The notes beneath the pieces were generated by a model. That model saw nothing but the letters and a program-made list of their open reading frames with translations. It made no database searches and was not told the DNA's origin. Positions 62,654 through 64,000 of a stretch of DNA of 64,000 bases are shown here, in pieces (the first letter of the stretch is position 1; each line of letters starts with the position of its first letter). Source of the DNA: Lentisphaeraceae bacterium (GTDB taxonomy: Bacteria > Verrucomicrobiota > Lentisphaeria > Lentisphaerales > Lentisphaeraceae); NCBI GenBank assembly GCA_021232515.1, contig JAJPOQ010000022.1, positions 1 through 64,000 of the forward strand, in the 5' to 3' direction. A program made the position numbers and the translations under genes.

Positions 62654-64000
62654 TTATGAAATTGATTGGTTTATTTTGTTGTTGAGCTCTTTTGCAAAAC
62701 CGACACCAGCTTCTTTGTAAATGTTGAAGGTGTAGTCTATACCTATTGCCTTTAAGGCTTCTTCTTCGTCTTGATACTTCGATGTTGCAGCGATCTTTCC
62801 TGTGTAGCCCATCTTTCTTAGTTGAGTTACTGTAGCCATATTTGCATTGTGAGTAGGTAGCGTGAGCAGAACCCATTCTAAACCGTTCAGTAGACCAGGG
62901 GATTTAGTCCAGAAATCTGGGTTCGTTGCATCCCCAGGAGCAACATTTTTGTTAGCAAGTTTCAATTCTTTAATTTTGTCAGAGCTAACTTCAATGCCAA
63001 CAATCTTGTCTTTAAACTGGGGCTCAAATACATCGTAAACAGCGCTTCCCATACGGCCTACACCGAAAATAATAACTTTTATGTGGGATAAGTCGAGATC
63101 TTCATCTCCAGCTAAGCGCTTTTTCCTTTCAAATTTCTTTAATTTATCACGATATTTTTGAAACCATGTGTCGCGTACATTTGAAAGTGGAGCAGAGATG
63201 ATGAATGAAAGCGATACAACTATGGCAAATACAGCTAACCATTCTTTAGGGAGCCAACCAGCTTCAAAAGCAAGAGCACCGACAATAAGACCAAACTCAC
63301 TGTAATTTGCAAGATTTAAAGATGTTCGCCATGATGTACTAATTCTAAGTCGAAATAAGTTGAAGGTACCGTAGTACATCGCCACTTTAATGGGAAGAAT
63401 GATGATTATTAAAATCGCGGCGAAGATTTCACCCCAACCTGGCAGAGCAGTCATGCCAATACTTAAGAAAAAGCCAACAAGAAATAGTTCTTTCAAGCTG
63501 AGTAGAGACTTAGCTAATTCGTTGGATTTTGGATGATTGGCGAAAAGCATTCCAAAAAATAGGGCACCTGCATCTGCCTTAACTTCTACAAGCTCAAATA
63601 TTCTTGCCCCACCTAGTGCAACTGTTATACCAAATAAAATAAGCAGTTCACCATGACCAGTTTTTTCAAGAAGCTTAAAGATTAATGGCCTCAAAGGAAT
63701 ACAAAGAAGTAGAGCAAATGCCCAGATTGATGGAACTTTACCAATGGAAGCTGAAATGAATATAACTGCGGCGATGTCTTGAACCACTAGTATTCCTATA
63801 GCAAGGGAGCCGTGGTTAGAATTTGATGCACCTAATTCATCTAATATCTTGATAGCAAATACTGTGCTCGAGAATGATAATGCAAAACCAATAAGCAAAC
63901 ATGTCTTGAAATCTAGATTAGAGAATAGTGCTAGGCTTGTCTGTGCAAGAAGAAAAGTAAAAGCTGCAATAAAAATAGTAGTGAGCCCCATATGGAGCGT
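62654..64000 (-). CDS. KefB-like monovalent cation:proton antiporter, 5' end outside the window
   Basis: The frame is open to the right edge (T-L-H precede Met at 63991), and normal Kef proteins begin about 80-100 residues earlier, so the ATG at 63991 is not the start. Visible: CPA2 membrane domain with GFALSFSSTVFAIKIL and GILVVQDIAAVIF, further helices, and a C-terminal TrkA-N (RCK) domain with IIFGVGRMGSAVYDVF (GxGxxG, NAD-binding). It exports K+ or Na+ in exchange for H+, gated by nucleotide. No ancillary subunit gene is visible. Confidence 0.9.
   Translation of the reverse strand, partial: TLHMGLTTIFIAAFTFLLAQTSLALFSNLDFKTCLLIGFALSFSSTVFAIKILDELGASNSNHGSLAIGILVVQDIAAVIFISASIGKVPSIWAFALLLCIPLRPLIFKLLEKTGHGELLILFGITVALGGARIFELVEVKADAGALFFGMLFANHPKSNELAKSLLSLKELFLVGFFLSIGMTALPGWGEIFAAILIIIILPIKVAMYYGTFNLFRLRISTSWRTSLNLANYSEFGLIVGALAFEAGWLPKEWLAVFAIVVSLSFIISAPLSNVRDTWFQKYRDKLKKFERKKRLAGDEDLDLSHIKVIIFGVGRMGSAVYDVFEPQFKDKIVGIEVSSDKIKELKLANKNVAPGDATNPDFWTKSPGLLNGLEWVLLTLPTHNANMATVTQLRKMGYTGKIAATSKYQDEEEALKAIGIDYTFNIYKEAGVGFAKELNNKINQSIS

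Noticed and set aside
1-64000. tRNA, rRNA or mobile element
   Set aside because: No tRNA-like cloverleaf, T-arm motif, transposase or integrase domain, or flanking inverted repeat with target duplication was recognised; a covariance-model search could still find a small RNA.

Overview
The window is a stretch of an A+T-rich chromosome from a member of the PVC superphylum, most probably a marine Lentisphaerota species related to Lentisphaera. The evidence is gene content: planctomycete-type cytochrome/DUF1549-DUF1553 plus DUF1501, two DUF1592 plus DUF1552 pairs, five prepilin-like secreted proteins with the FTLIELLV leader, two formylglycine sulfatases, SGNH esterases, a ThuA-like protein, NPCBM domains and an ECF sigma/FecR pair. 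This is inference from protein families; no rRNA or tRNA gene is visible. No insertion sequence, prophage, integrase or CRISPR array was found.

Layout. 1-4 kb: two unknown genes (the first cut by the left edge), a tandem pair of prepilin-like genes and a YHYH lipoprotein. 4-22.3 kb: a degradative/secreted block with a cytochrome-DUF1549-LamG-DUF1553 protein and a frameshift-broken DUF1501 partner, a glycosidase-like lipoprotein, a second prepilin pair, two DUF1592/DUF1552 pairs in opposite orientations and opposite internal order, a beta-propeller protein and a TonB-like anchored alpha/alpha-toroid protein. 22.5-28.5 kb: a STAS-like protein, a zinc-ribbon Ser/Thr kinase coupled to a FemAB-like acyltransferase, and a translationally coupled ECF sigma - FecR/NPCBM - ThuA/NPCBM operon. 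28.5-42.3 kb: mostly housekeeping genes (ComEC-like channel, ABC-F ATPase, RsuA-type pseudouridine synthase, alanine racemase, HAD phosphatase, HldE-like protein, OleC-like acyl-CoA ligase, homoserine dehydrogenase, LolA-like protein), with a secreted OB-fold protein, a soluble ExbD-like domain and a 55-residue membrane protein among them. 42.5-46.3 kb: the classical rpmH-rnpA-yidD-yidC-jag cluster, ending at a strong terminator. 46.3-53.5 kb: a BvgS-type hybrid kinase, a condensation/PapA-like acyltransferase, a sulfatase and two convergent single-domain response regulators. 53.5-61 kb: a secreted carbohydrate/ester degradation set (PQQ-type propeller, prepilin-like protein, sulfatase, EEP-family lipoprotein, a protein with two SGNH domains, sugar isomerase-like lipoprotein). 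61.4-64 kb: purT and a KefB-like antiporter cut by the right edge.

How the genes work together. The secreted block looks like machinery for marine, probably sulfated, polysaccharides: sulfatases remove sulfate, SGNH domains remove esters, glycosidase- and isomerase-like proteins handle sugars, and cytochrome/DUF1592/DUF1552 pairs act in the envelope in ways not yet defined. The sigma/FecR/ThuA operon is the best candidate for an undescribed system, because the predicted anti-sigma factor and the predicted effector both end in the same kind of carbohydrate-binding module. Several enzymes retain a fold but seem to lack signature catalytic residues (HldE nucleotidyltransferase half, ComEC beta-lactamase-like half). 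Genes are packed tightly: many convergent pairs overlap or are separated by only a few bases, and ATGA overlaps are common.
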